DNA from: Alloboseaceae bacterium BT-24-1
GTDB taxonomy: Bacteria; Pseudomonadota; Alphaproteobacteria; Rhizobiales; Beijerinckiaceae
DNA length: 64,000 bases
Reading direction: 5' to 3'
NCBI GenBank assembly: GCA_025846845.1
Contig: JAOYTL010000001.1
Location: forward strand, 620,001-684,000
The number at the start of each line of letters is the position of its first letter. Positions within the stretch are counted from its first letter, which is position 1. The translations under genes were made by a program, and so were the position numbers. Shown here piece after piece: positions 46,210-54,532 of this stretch. The notes beneath the pieces were generated by a model that was given only the letters and a program-made list of their open reading frames with translations, did no database searches and had not been told where the DNA came from.

Positions 46210-46665
46210 TCAGCGCCCGCGATAGGGCGCGACGCCCTGGTCGGGCAGCCACAGGCCCTTCGGGGCCTCGCCGGTCTGGAAGAACACGTCGATCGGGATG
46301 CCGCCGCGCGGATACCAGTAGCCGCCGATGCGGAACCATTTCGGCTCCAGCAGCTCGACCAGCGTCTTGCCGATGCCGACGGTGCAGTCCTCGTGGAAGG
46401 CGCCGTGGTTGCGGAAGGAGCCGAGATAGAGCTTGAGCGACTTCGATTCGACCAGCCAGTCGCCCGGCAGATAGTCGATCACCAGGATGCCGAAATCGGG
46501 CTGGCCGGTGACCGGGCAGATCGAGGTGAATTCCGGGCAGGTGAAGCGGGCGAGATAGTCGGTTCCGGCATGCGGGTTCGGCACGCGGTCGAGGCGGGCT
46601 TCCTCCGGCGAGCGCGGCAAGTCGCTTGCCTTGCCGAGCTGGAGGGTCGAGGCGTCGATGGTCAT
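46210..46665 (-). CDS. queF: NADPH-dependent 7-cyano-7-deazaguanine reductase (preQ0 reductase)
   Basis: 151 aa single-domain type I QueF, which reduces preQ0 to preQ1 in queuosine synthesis. The catalytic Cys is in TSICPVTGQPDFG, the QueF motif ESKSLKLYLGSFRNHGAFHE is intact, and WFRIGGYWYPRGGIPIDVF follows. Its pathway partner tgt lies 4 kb away at 50459-51583. Confidence 0.96.
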   Translation of the reverse strand: MTIDASTLQLGKASDLPRSPEEARLDRVPNPHAGTDYLARFTCPEFTSICPVTGQPDFGILVIDYLPGDWLVESKSLKLYLGSFRNHGAFHEDCTVGIGKTLVELLEPKWFRIGGYWYPRGGIPIDVFFQTGEAPKGLWLPDQGVAPYRGR

Positions 46666-46689
46666 GTCGTTTCGTCCAAATGGTCGCGA

Positions 46690-46980
46690 TCAGGCGGCGT
46701 GGCGCTTGCCCGTGAGCTCAAAGCCGATCGCCTTCATGACCGCCAGGGTGGTTTCAAGCGTCGGATTACCCTGCTCGCTCAGCGATTTATAGAGCTGTTC
46801 GCGCGCAAGGCCGGTTTCCCGTGCGATTTTGGTCATGCCCTTGGCCCGAGCGACGACGCCCAGTGCCTTCGCGATATAGCGCGCATCGCCGGTCTCGAAG
46901 GCATCACTGAGGAAGACCTCGACAGCCTCGTCCGTCTTCAGCGCGTCGGCCGGATCGTAGTCGTGGAGCTTGTCCGCCAT
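46690..46980 (-). CDS. antitoxin of a RelE-type module (HI1420-like XRE protein)
   Basis: 96 aa from the ATG at 46980; the longer frame overlaps the toxin gene. The N-terminal part DYDPADALKTDEAVEVFLSD is the toxin-binding region. The C-terminal helix-turn-helix is GMTKIARETGLAREQLYKSL and SEQGNPTLETTLAVMKAIGF. It lies 1 nt after the toxin stop, the toxin-first order typical of HI1419/HI1420 modules. It should neutralise the toxin and repress the operon. Confidence 0.9.
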   Translation of the reverse strand: MADKLHDYDPADALKTDEAVEVFLSDAFETGDARYIAKALGVVARAKGMTKIARETGLAREQLYKSLSEQGNPTLETTLAVMKAIGFELTGKRHAA

Positions 46981-46981
46981 T

Positions 46982-47287
46982 TCATTCGTCCCATTGCTCG
47001 GCGAGCTTCCTCGCCAATGCGATATCCCGCTCCTGTGTCGACTTGTCGCCTCCGCAGAGCAGGATGAGAATCTCCTGGCCTCGGCGCTTGAAATAGACGC
47101 GGTAGCCTGGACCGTGGTGAATCCGCAGCTCGCTGACCCCTCCTCCGACCGGGGCAACGTCCCCGGCCAGCCCATTGGCCAATCGAAAGAGGCGCGCGGC
47201 GATCGCCGCCTTCGCCTTCTGGTCCGCCAGCCGCCGCTCCCATTTGCGGAAGGTGTCGGTCTGCCTGAGCTGGAGCATGGCGTCCAT
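46982..47287 (-). CDS. RelE/ParE-superfamily toxin (HI1419-like)
   Basis: 101 aa. Hallmarks are the N-terminal FRKWERRLADQKAKAAIAAR, GGGVSELRIHHGPGYRVYFK (the ELR...GYRVYF motif) and ILILLCGGDKSTQERDIALA (the LCGGDKxTQxxDI motif), all typical of addiction-module killer proteins that cleave mRNA on the ribosome or act on related targets. It is intact. It is divergent from eno, 122 nt away. Confidence 0.92.
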   Translation of the reverse strand: MDAMLQLRQTDTFRKWERRLADQKAKAAIAARLFRLANGLAGDVAPVGGGVSELRIHHGPGYRVYFKRRGQEILILLCGGDKSTQERDIALARKLAEQWDE

Positions 47288-47409
47288 TGGTCTTGCCGTC
47301 TAAGACCGTAACTTACAAATCACTATCGGTCAAAACGGCCCCTTCCCGTCGCCGCCGCTTGTGTCTAGAAGCGCGGCATCCCTTGCCCACCTCAGCTCCG
47401 GAGCCTGCC

Positions 47410-48693
47410 ATGACCGCGATCATCGACATCATCGGCCGCCAGATCCTCGATTCCCGCGGCAACCCGACGGTTGAGGTCGATGTCGTGCTCGAAGACGGTT
47501 CGATGGGCCGCGCCGCGGTGCCGTCGGGCGCCTCGACCGGCGCGCATGAGGCCGTCGAGCTGCGCGACGGCGACAAGAGCCGCTATCTCGGCAAAAGCGT
47601 GCTGAAGGCCGTCGAGGCCGTCAATGTCGCGATCGCCGAAGCGATCGTCGCGATGGACGCCGAGGACCAGACCGCGATCGACCAGGCGATGATCGAGCTC
47701 GACGGCACGCCGAACAAGAGCAAGCTCGGCGCCAATGCCATTCTCGGCGTCTCGCTCGCCGTCGCCAAGGCCGCCGCCGAAGCCTCGGGCCTGCCGCTTT
47801 ATCGCTATGTCGGCGGCACCTCGGCCCGCGTCCTGCCGGTGCCGATGATGAACATCGTCAATGGCGGCGCCCATGCCGATAACCCGATCGACTTCCAGGA
47901 ATTCATGGTGATGCCGATCGGCGCCCCCTCCTTCGCCGAGGGGCTGCGTATGGGCGCCGAAATCTTCCACACGCTGAAGAAGGCGCTGCACGACGCCGGC
48001 CACAACACCAATGTCGGCGACGAGGGCGGCTTTGCCCCCAACATCAAGTCGGCGGAAGCGGCGCTCGATTTTGTCATGCAAGCGGTCGAGAAGGCCGGCT
48101 ACAAGCCCGGCGAAGACGTTGCCCTGGCGCTCGACTGCGCCGCGACCGAGTTCTTCAAGGACGGCTCCTATGTCTATGAAGGTGAACGCAAAACGCGCGA
48201 TCCGAAGGCACAGGCCAAGTACCTTGCCAAGCTGGTCGCCGGCTATCCGATCATCTCGATCGAGGACGGCATGGCCGAGGACGATTGGGAGGGCTGGAAG
48301 GCGCTGACCGATCTCGTCGGCAACAAGTGCCAGCTCGTCGGCGACGATCTGTTCGTCACCAACGTCACGCGCCTGTCGCGGGGCATCAAGGAGAAGACGG
48401 CCAACTCGATCCTGGTCAAGGTCAACCAGATCGGCACGCTGACCGAGACACTCGCCGCCGTCGAGATGGCCCAGCGCGCCGGCTACACCGCGGTGATGTC
48501 GCACCGCTCGGGCGAGACCGAGGACGCGACCATCGCCGACCTCGCCGTCGCGACCAATTGCGGGCAGATCAAGACCGGCTCGCTTGCCCGCTCCGACCGG
48601 ACGGCAAAATACAACCAGCTCCTGCGCATCGAAGAGGAATTGGGCGCACAGGCGATCTATGCCGGCCGCTCGGCGCTGAAGGCTCTCGCCTGA
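47410..48693 (+). CDS. eno: enolase (phosphopyruvate hydratase)
   Basis: 427 aa from the ATG at 47410 (MTAIIDIIGRQILDSRGNPT); the longer frame crosses the promoter region. Signatures are AAVPSGASTGAHEAVELRDG, GDEGGFAPNIKS, SIEDGMAEDDWEGW with metal ligands, VGDDLFVTN, and VMSHRSGETEDATIADLAVA with the catalytic loop. A glycolytic and degradosome-linked enzyme present in all complete genomes. Confidence 0.98.
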   Translation: MTAIIDIIGRQILDSRGNPTVEVDVVLEDGSMGRAAVPSGASTGAHEAVELRDGDKSRYLGKSVLKAVEAVNVAIAEAIVAMDAEDQTAIDQAMIELDGTPNKSKLGANAILGVSLAVAKAAAEASGLPLYRYVGGTSARVLPVPMMNIVNGGAHADNPIDFQEFMVMPIGAPSFAEGLRMGAEIFHTLKKALHDAGHNTNVGDEGGFAPNIKSAEAALDFVMQAVEKAGYKPGEDVALALDCAATEFFKDGSYVYEGERKTRDPKAQAKYLAKLVAGYPIISIEDGMAEDDWEGWKALTDLVGNKCQLVGDDLFVTNVTRLSRGIKEKTANSILVKVNQIGTLTETLAAVEMAQRAGYTAVMSHRSGETEDATIADLAVATNCGQIKTGSLARSDRTAKYNQLLRIEEELGAQAIYAGRSALKALA

Positions 48694-48704
48694 CGCATCA
48701 TGCT

Positions 48705-48723
48705 GCGCTGCAATAGGCAGCGC
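48705..48723 (+). terminator. weak hairpin after eno, possible terminator
   Basis: GCGCTGC-N5-GCAGCGC begins 12 nt past the eno stop, with further outer pairing CGCAT / ATGCG around it. Only a short TTT follows, so it could be a weak terminator or an mRNA 3'-end stabiliser. Confidence 0.4.
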
Positions 48724-48773
48724 CATGCGGTTTGGCCCCTAACGGCAGCTCCGGCATCGCGCTAAGCCGGAGC

Positions 48774-49697
48774 ATGCATCAAGCCGTTCCGCTTTCCGAC
48801 GAGAAGCTGCGCCGGCGCAGGCAGCTCGCCTTTGCCGGCATGGCCTTCGCCATGGTGATCTTCGGGGCGAATTTCGTCGTCAGCCGGCACGCCGTGCTGA
48901 ACGGCCTCTCCTCGCATGACATGCTGGCGCTGCGCTTCATCACCGCCGGATTCCTGCTGCTGCCCAGCTTCATGATGGCCGGGGGCCTGCGCGACTGCGC
49001 CGGCCTCGGCTGGAAGCGCGGCCTGATCCTTGCGGTGATGAGCGGCTTTCCGATGAGCTTCCTGCTCATGACTGGGCTGACCTTCGCCCCGGCAGCGCAT
49101 GGCGCCGTGATAGGGCCCGGGACCGTCACGGTGATCGGCATCGTCGGCAGCGTCGTCCTGTTCGGCGCGCTGATGACGCGGCAGCTCGTCCTCGGCGTCA
49201 TCGCGGTGCTCATCGGCCTCGCCTGCCTCGGCATTGCCGGCACGACGCACTCCAATCCGAGCATCGTCTTCGGAGACCTCTGCTTTCTCGGCGTCGGACT
49301 GGTCTGGGGCGGCTATCCCTTGCTGATCCAGCTCTGGCGGGTCAATGCGCTCAAGGCCACGGCCGTCGTCTCGGTACTGTCGATGGCTTATCTGCCGATC
49401 TACTTCGCCTTCTATTTCCGCGGCTTCGACGTCGCGCCCTGGTGGGTGCTGGTCCTGCACGCGATCAATCAGGGCGTGCTCAACGTCATCGTCGGCCTGT
49501 GGATCTGGAGCTGGTCGACGCCAGTGCTCGGCCCCTCGGTCGCCGGGCGCTTTCCGCCGATGATCCCGGTGGTCGGCACGCTGCTCGCAATTCCCGTGCT
49601 CGGCGAAATCCCGAGCGGACTGCAGATCGGCGGCATCGCGCTGATCATCGCCGGATTGTTCGTCGCCTCATGGCGCAGCGCGGCGGCGGCGCGCTAG
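48774..49697 (+). CDS. DMT family (EamA-type) transporter
   Basis: 307 aa with ten hydrophobic segments arranged as two EamA repeats, the second ending in GTLLAIPVLGEIPSGLQIGG and IALIIAGLFVASWR. The start FAMVIFGANFVVSRHAVLNG is typical of drug/metabolite exporters. ATG 48774 is used; an in-frame TTG at 48732 would add 14 residues. Substrate unknown. Its end overlaps the convergent membrane-protein gene by 30 nt. Confidence 0.88.
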   Translation: MHQAVPLSDEKLRRRRQLAFAGMAFAMVIFGANFVVSRHAVLNGLSSHDMLALRFITAGFLLLPSFMMAGGLRDCAGLGWKRGLILAVMSGFPMSFLLMTGLTFAPAAHGAVIGPGTVTVIGIVGSVVLFGALMTRQLVLGVIAVLIGLACLGIAGTTHSNPSIVFGDLCFLGVGLVWGGYPLLIQLWRVNALKATAVVSVLSMAYLPIYFAFYFRGFDVAPWWVLVLHAINQGVLNVIVGLWIWSWSTPVLGPSVAGRFPPMIPVVGTLLAIPVLGEIPSGLQIGGIALIIAGLFVASWRSAAAAR

Positions 49698-50462
49698 CGC
49701 CATCAAGCCCAGGTTCCAGGCGATACAGACCAGCAGGCCGAGGCCGAGCGCCGGCCAGGATCCAAGCGGCACGGCCGTGACATGGACCAGCGCGAGCGCG
49801 AAGCCGAAGCCGAGCAGCCCTAACAGGCCATTGCCGATGACGGCGGCGCTCGCCGGCCCGCCCATGCGCGGCTGCAGGATTGCGATGAGGCTCGACAGCA
49901 CGATCGGAGCGCTCGCCAGCACGCCGGACCAGGCCGGGCCGACGCGGGCGCTGAGGGTGGTGACCGTACCTGCCAGGGCGGCGACGGCGGCGGCGCGCAG
50001 CGGAATCACATACCAGGGACGCCCCGGCGTGATCGGAGGCCGCGCCGCCAAATAAGGCTGCACGATGCGATGCAGGATCAGGAAGACGACCGGCGTCACC
50101 ACGAGCACGGTGACGAAAGGCCATGCCAGCCTCTGCAGGCCAGTCACGATCAGCAGCCAGGTCAGCAGCGCCGCCGCAAGGCAGGCAACGGTGCCGAAGC
50201 GCTGCGCCAGCAGGACATAGACCAGCGACAGCCCGGCATTGGCGAGATTGGAATTCATGCTGCCGAGCACGCTGCCCGCGATGAATGCCGCATCGTGGTC
50301 CATGGCGAGGAAGGCATAGACCGGCCCGGCCGAGATCGGCAGCGTCGCGATCATCGCCGCGAGCAGCGGTCCCGACCGTTCGGCGAGCAGCGAGCAACTG
50401 ACGACGATGGCGGCCGCGACCGCCATCTTCATGAGCAGCAGGCCGAGCCAGGGATCGATCAC
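49668..50462 (-). CDS. conserved multi-pass membrane protein, function unknown
   Basis: 264 aa. A GTG start at 50462 overlaps the tgt stop by 4 nt (GTGA), so it is coupled to tgt. About eight to ten hydrophobic segments are seen (for example AVAAAIVVSCSLLAERSGPL and GLLGLLGFGFALALVHVTAV). The frame remains open further upstream, but that part is the wrong frame of tgt. No known domain is recognised; no link to queuosine is known. Confidence 0.8.
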   Translation of the reverse strand: MIDPWLGLLLMKMAVAAAIVVSCSLLAERSGPLLAAMIATLPISAGPVYAFLAMDHDAAFIAGSVLGSMNSNLANAGLSLVYVLLAQRFGTVACLAAALLTWLLIVTGLQRLAWPFVTVLVVTPVVFLILHRIVQPYLAARPPITPGRPWYVIPLRAAAVAALAGTVTTLSARVGPAWSGVLASAPIVLSSLIAILQPRMGGPASAAVIGNGLLGLLGFGFALALVHVTAVPLGSWPALGLGLLVCIAWNLGLMALARRRRAAP

Positions 50463-51583
50463 GCCGGCTCGCCCTTGACCCAGCCTTCCTTGGTCTCGGC
50501 GATGAAATCGGTCAGGCGGCCGGCGGCGATGGCGGCGCGCAGGCCGGCCATCAGCTCCTGATAATAGGCCAGATTGACCCAGGTCAGCAGCATCTTGCCG
50601 AGCATCTCCTCGGCCTTGACCAGATGATGCAGATAGGCCCGCGAATAGGTATTGGCCGCCTGGCAGGAGGATTGCGGGTCGACGGGCCGCGGGTCCTCGG
50701 CATGCTTGGCGTTCTTCAGGTTCATCCGGCCGAAGCGGGTGAATATCTGGCCATGACGGCCCGCACGGGTCGGCATCACGCAGTCGAACATGTCGACGCC
50801 GCGCCTGACCGCCTCGACGATGTCGTCCGGCGTGCCGACGCCCATCAGGTAGCGCGGCTTCTCCTGCGGCAGATGCGGCTCGACCGTCTCGATCATCGCC
50901 AGCATGATGTCCTGCGGCTCGCCGACCGCGAGCCCGCCGATGGCATAGCCCTTGAGGTCCATGGCAGCGAGCTCGCGCGCGCTTTCGACACGCAGCGCCG
51001 GCACAGCCCCGCCCTGTACAATACCGAACAGCGCCCTGCCCGCCGGGTCGCCAAACGCCGTCTTGCAGCGCTCGGCCCAGCGCAGCGACAGATGCATCGC
51101 CTTCTCGGCGACCTTGTCCTCGCAGGGCAGCGAGACGCATTCGTCGAGCTGCATGACGATGTCGGAGCCGAGCAGGTTCTGGATTTCGACCGAGCGCTCC
51201 GGCGTCAGCACATGCTTCGAGCCGTCGATATGCGACTGGAAGGTCACGCCCTCCTCGGTCAGCTTGCGCAGATTGGCGAGGGACATCACCTGGAAGCCGC
51301 CGGAATCGGTCAGGATCGGATGCGGCCAGTTCATGAACTTGTGCAGGCCGCCGAGCCGGGCGACGCGCTCGGCACCGGGCCGCAGCATCAGATGATAGGT
51401 GTTGCCGAGCACGACGTCGGCGCCGAGCGCCTTGACCTGCTCGGGATACATGCCCTTGACCGTCGCGGCGGTGCCGACCGGCATGAAGGCCGGCGTGCGG
51501 ATCACGCCGCGCGGCATGCGGACCTCGCCGGTGCGAGCTGCGCCGTCCCGGCCGAGAAGATGAAAGCTGAAATCCGTCGTCAT
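50459..51583 (-). CDS. tgt: tRNA-guanine (queuine) transglycosylase with degenerate zinc site
   Basis: 374 aa. It exchanges guanine 34 for preQ1 in GUN tRNAs. TDSGGFQVMSLANLRK (catalytic Asp93), GLAVGEPQDIMLAMIETVEP and DMFDCVMPTRAGRHGQIFT (nucleophile Asp267) are intact. The zinc-binding segment reads DPQSSCQAANTYSRAYLHHL, where C-x-C-x2-C is expected. Compared with Zymomonas TGT ligands Cys318, Cys320, Cys323 and His349, only the middle Cys (C307) remains; Ser305, Ala310 and Val336 replace the rest. Core identity is sure; zinc dependence is doubtful. Confidence 0.95.
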   Translation of the reverse strand: MTTDFSFHLLGRDGAARTGEVRMPRGVIRTPAFMPVGTAATVKGMYPEQVKALGADVVLGNTYHLMLRPGAERVARLGGLHKFMNWPHPILTDSGGFQVMSLANLRKLTEEGVTFQSHIDGSKHVLTPERSVEIQNLLGSDIVMQLDECVSLPCEDKVAEKAMHLSLRWAERCKTAFGDPAGRALFGIVQGGAVPALRVESARELAAMDLKGYAIGGLAVGEPQDIMLAMIETVEPHLPQEKPRYLMGVGTPDDIVEAVRRGVDMFDCVMPTRAGRHGQIFTRFGRMNLKNAKHAEDPRPVDPQSSCQAANTYSRAYLHHLVKAEEMLGKMLLTWVNLAYYQELMAGLRAAIAAGRLTDFIAETKEGWVKGEPA

Positions 51584-51661
51584 GGGCGCCGGCCTAGCCC
51601 AGCGCCGCTTTTCGCGAAAGAGCCTTGCGCGCCGGGCGGGGCTGTGCCGGCAGCCGGGCGC

Positions 51662-52012
51662 TCAGCACTTGGCGAACGCGGCTTCGTAGACGTCGGGCTT
51701 GAAGGCGAGGATGCGGCGCTCGCCGAGATCGAGCACCGGACGCTTGATCATGGTCGGCTGCGCCAGCATCAGCGCGATCGCCTTCTTTTCGTCGAGGCCC
51801 TGCCTGTCGGCTTCCGGCAGCTCGCGAAAGGTCGTGCTCGCCTTGTTGAGCACCTTCTCCCAGCCGAGCTCGCGGCACCACGCTTCGAGCCGGGCCTTGT
51901 CGATGCCGGAGGCGCGATAATCGTGGAAGGCATAGGCGATCTTGTGCGCGTCGAGCCAGCTCCAGGCCTTCTTCATCGTGTCGCAGTTCTTGATGCCGTA
52001 CAGCGTGACCAT
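51662..52012 (-). CDS. ArsC/Spx-type thioredoxin-fold reductase (YffB-like)
   Basis: 116 aa from the ATG at 52012. MVTLYGIKNCDTMKKAWSWL has the single N-terminal Cys of the ArsC family, and MLAQPTMIKRPVLDLGERRI has the RP motif. This form is closer to YffB/Spx-like proteins than to true arsenate reductases, and no other ars genes are nearby, so arsenic resistance should not be inferred. Confidence 0.88.
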   Translation of the reverse strand: MVTLYGIKNCDTMKKAWSWLDAHKIAYAFHDYRASGIDKARLEAWCRELGWEKVLNKASTTFRELPEADRQGLDEKKAIALMLAQPTMIKRPVLDLGERRILAFKPDVYEAAFAKC

Positions 52013-52241
52013 CGTTCGACCGTCTCTGATTGCCGTCGGCGCCGGGGTGGCATGCGGCCGACCGGAGATCAAGCGATCCCGCCACTTGGCGCCAGATACG
52101 GCGAAGAAAGCTGAGTGTTCCGAGCAGGCGCTCGTTGCCATCGCCGATCGCAGCGCGGACAATCAGGTGTCTCTCGCGTCCTGTCATCCGGCCGGTAACG
52201 ATGGCGCATATCGGGCGAGCAAGGAATCGGATGGGCGCGCC

Positions 52242-52823
52242 ATGATCGACCAGTTGCAGCAGGCCGCGACGAGCGACGACAAGCTCGATATCCCCTTCCG
52301 CCCCTGGAAGGACCACACCGCGGCCGGCGTGGACTTTCCCGACCTCTCCATTACGACCAGCGAAGCGGCCCTGACCCGTCCCATCGTCGACGCGCTCGCG
52401 TCGCGGATACCTGCCAATATCGAGGTTCTCGCCGGCATCGACATCGGCGGACTCGGCCTCGCCGGAGCGCTGGCCTATCGCAACGGCCTCGGCTTCATCG
52501 ACATCCGCAAGGTCGATTCGCTGCGGAACGGCGTGATGCGCAGCATCATGGCCAACTACGAGCTCGGCGAAGGCGTGGTGATCTCTAAGGGCTCGCGGCT
52601 GGCGGGACGCCAAGTCGCGATCGTTGACGATTGCCTGATCTCCGGCGGCACGGCGATGGCGGCGGCGCGGCTGATCCGCCGGCTCGGCGGCCATTGCGAC
52701 ACGGCGCTCTTCGTCTTCGACATCAAGGGGATGGGCGGCCGCGAGCGCCTCGCCGGCGGCGGCATCAACGCGGAGGTGTTGCGCACCGTCCCGCGGACGG
52801 CGCCGGAGAGCGAAGGCGCCTAG
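52242..52823 (+). CDS. type I phosphoribosyltransferase-like protein (adenine-PRTase type)
   Basis: 193 aa from the ATG at 52242; the first part of the longer frame overlaps the divergent ArsC-like gene. The PRPP-binding loop is VAIVDDCLISGGTAMAAARL, with VLAGIDIGGLGLAGALAYRN upstream as in adenine phosphoribosyltransferases and PyrR/GfcR-like regulators. The consensus DDxxxTGGT has Ser for Thr. Whether it salvages adenine or has another role is open. Confidence 0.75.
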   Translation: MIDQLQQAATSDDKLDIPFRPWKDHTAAGVDFPDLSITTSEAALTRPIVDALASRIPANIEVLAGIDIGGLGLAGALAYRNGLGFIDIRKVDSLRNGVMRSIMANYELGEGVVISKGSRLAGRQVAIVDDCLISGGTAMAAARLIRRLGGHCDTALFVFDIKGMGGRERLAGGGINAEVLRTVPRTAPESEGA

Positions 52824-52838
52824 GCGACATCGGCGCGA

Positions 52839-53465
52839 TTATCGGCTGCCGAGCTGCCAGCGGGCAAGATGGTCGTGGCGGCTTGTGCCATGGACGCTGC
52901 GGATCAGAACGAACTCGGGCACGGTGAAGCTCAGACGAGGTATCTCGATCCGTGGAGCGGGTCGCTTGTCGTAAAGCAGCGTGATGTGAGGGTTGAACCG
53001 CTCGTCGACAGGCAGGTCCGCCGCCTGCATGGCGTCGTAAAGGCGTGTCTGGAGCGCGACCAAGGCAGGCAGCGTGTCACTCGCCGTAAGAACGAGCGAC
53101 CGCTTTCCGTACGAACCACTGAATGCCGCCGTCAGATCAAAAAAGACGTCGAAAACAGGGTCTTGGATGGATGCTCCAATCTGCTTTAGGAGCTCCACGG
53201 CCTCGAAAGGAACTTCGCCAAACGCGCCGGTGCCGCATAAAGTAATATGATAGCGATCCGGGCCGATCAGCTTGCCACGCAGCCCTATCGAGCGCCGCAG
53301 CTCGCGCCCGACCGCGTGGACGGACTGAGCGACCGCGGGCGGTGGCAGTACGGCAAAGAAGCAGCTGATCCAAGGTTGACCGCCGAACCGTTGCGAGGGG
53401 ACGATGGGCCCAGAACCACCTCCTCCACCGAAGAGGTCCAATTGATCAGGAGATGATCTCCTCAT
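52839..53465 (-). CDS. 2H phosphoesterase (2'-5' RNA ligase family) protein
   Basis: 208 aa. Both HxT signatures are present: DRYHITLCGTGAFGE and FNPHITLLYD, about 90 residues apart. An additional N-terminal stretch (about 30 residues, Gly/Ser-rich) precedes the fold. Characterised relatives are ThpR-like RNA 2',3'-cyclic phosphodiesterases. It is convergent with the phosphoribosyltransferase-like gene. Confidence 0.85.
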   Translation of the reverse strand: MRRSSPDQLDLFGGGGGSGPIVPSQRFGGQPWISCFFAVLPPPAVAQSVHAVGRELRRSIGLRGKLIGPDRYHITLCGTGAFGEVPFEAVELLKQIGASIQDPVFDVFFDLTAAFSGSYGKRSLVLTASDTLPALVALQTRLYDAMQAADLPVDERFNPHITLLYDKRPAPRIEIPRLSFTVPEFVLIRSVHGTSRHDHLARWQLGSR

Positions 53466-53528
53466 CGCGCATTTTTAGAACAAAATAAGAACACGTGCAA
53501 GCGCGGAGTTTGGCGAGCACAACCTCCC

Positions 53529-54404
53529 TCACCCCGCAGCCCGGTACTCCGAAGGCGACATCCCCGCGCGCGCCGCGAAGAAGCGGGAAAAATAGGCCGG
53601 ATCCGAGAAGCCGAGCCGGAAGGCGATCTGCGAGACCGGCGAGCGGGTGTAGACGAGGTCGCGCCGCGCCTCGAGCATCAGCCGCCCCTGGATCACCCGC
53701 ATTGCGGAATGGCCGAGCAGCTCGCGACAGACGCGCGTGAGATGCGGGCCGGTGACGCCGAGCGCCAGCGCATAGGCATCGAGCGGCTCATGCGTGTGGA
53801 AATGGCTTTCGACACGCTCGATGAAGCGCCTGACCAGCATGGCGCGCGCATCGTTCGAGCCGCTATTTGCCACTGCGTGCGAACGCGCGATGCGGGCGAA
53901 CCAGATCGCGATCAGGCGCGCATGGGCGGCTAGCGCGAGCTCGCGACTGCCGCGGTTGCGGCCGAACTCGGCGAGCGCTGCCTCCATCGTCATGGCGAGC
54001 TCAGCCGTGCCCGCATCGTTCGGCCCTCGCCTGTCGACGAACGCCTCGCTCAGCACGGCGCCGAGCGCGGGCTCGGCTTCGAAGAGCGGCGTCAGGGTCG
54101 AGGTCGCGACGCTGGCGACGAAGCCTTCGGTGTCGGGCTCGAAGCGGAACTCGTGGATCGCCAGCGGCGGCAGCAGGAGGATCGTGCCGGCGACCAGGCG
54201 ATGGTCCGAGCCGTCGATCCGCACCAGCCCGCCGCCCGAGGCGATCAGGAAGAACTGGGCCATGTCCTGATGGCGATGCGGCTCGATCCGCCAGTCGCGC
54301 GGGGCGCTGCGAGCGCTGATCCGCTCGATATGCAGTGCATCCGGGAAACGCTGCTCGCGCGGCTCATCATAGAGCCAGTAGGCGGGCACCGAGGCGAGCG
54401 TCAT
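53529..54404 (-). CDS. pobR: AraC family regulator, probable pobA activator
   Basis: 291 aa if begun at ATG 54404; ATG 54413 is an alternative and a still longer frame enters the promoter. The N-terminal cupin-like sensing domain has HRHQDMAQFFLIASGGGLVR. The C-terminal double helix-turn-helix has LGVTGPHLTRVCRELLGHSA and SPVSQIAFRLGFSDPAYFSR. It is divergent from pobA across about 128 nt, the arrangement of AraC-type PobR activators responding to 4-hydroxybenzoate. The symbol rests on this context. Confidence 0.85.
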   Translation of the reverse strand: MTLASVPAYWLYDEPREQRFPDALHIERISARSAPRDWRIEPHRHQDMAQFFLIASGGGLVRIDGSDHRLVAGTILLLPPLAIHEFRFEPDTEGFVASVATSTLTPLFEAEPALGAVLSEAFVDRRGPNDAGTAELAMTMEAALAEFGRNRGSRELALAAHARLIAIWFARIARSHAVANSGSNDARAMLVRRFIERVESHFHTHEPLDAYALALGVTGPHLTRVCRELLGHSAMRVIQGRLMLEARRDLVYTRSPVSQIAFRLGFSDPAYFSRFFAARAGMSPSEYRAAG

Positions 54405-54532
54405 TCGAACCATCCGATGTTCGATTTGTTCAAGAGGTTGGGTGAAAGCTCCATTCCGGTCAAGCACTCGCAGTGGCAGATTCGTGTGAAAGTACCGGGG
54501 CTCGGCGAGCACTGAATTCATGGGAGAACGCC

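Noticed and set aside
50463..51140. Upstream half of a 490-codon frame ending in the membrane-protein gene
   Set aside because: This part is the wrong frame of tgt; the real gene starts at the GTG at 50462, overlapping the tgt stop.
51662..52012. Arsenate reductase assignment
   Set aside because: The protein has the YffB/Spx-like form and there are no arsB/acr3 or arsR-type metal-sensor genes nearby.
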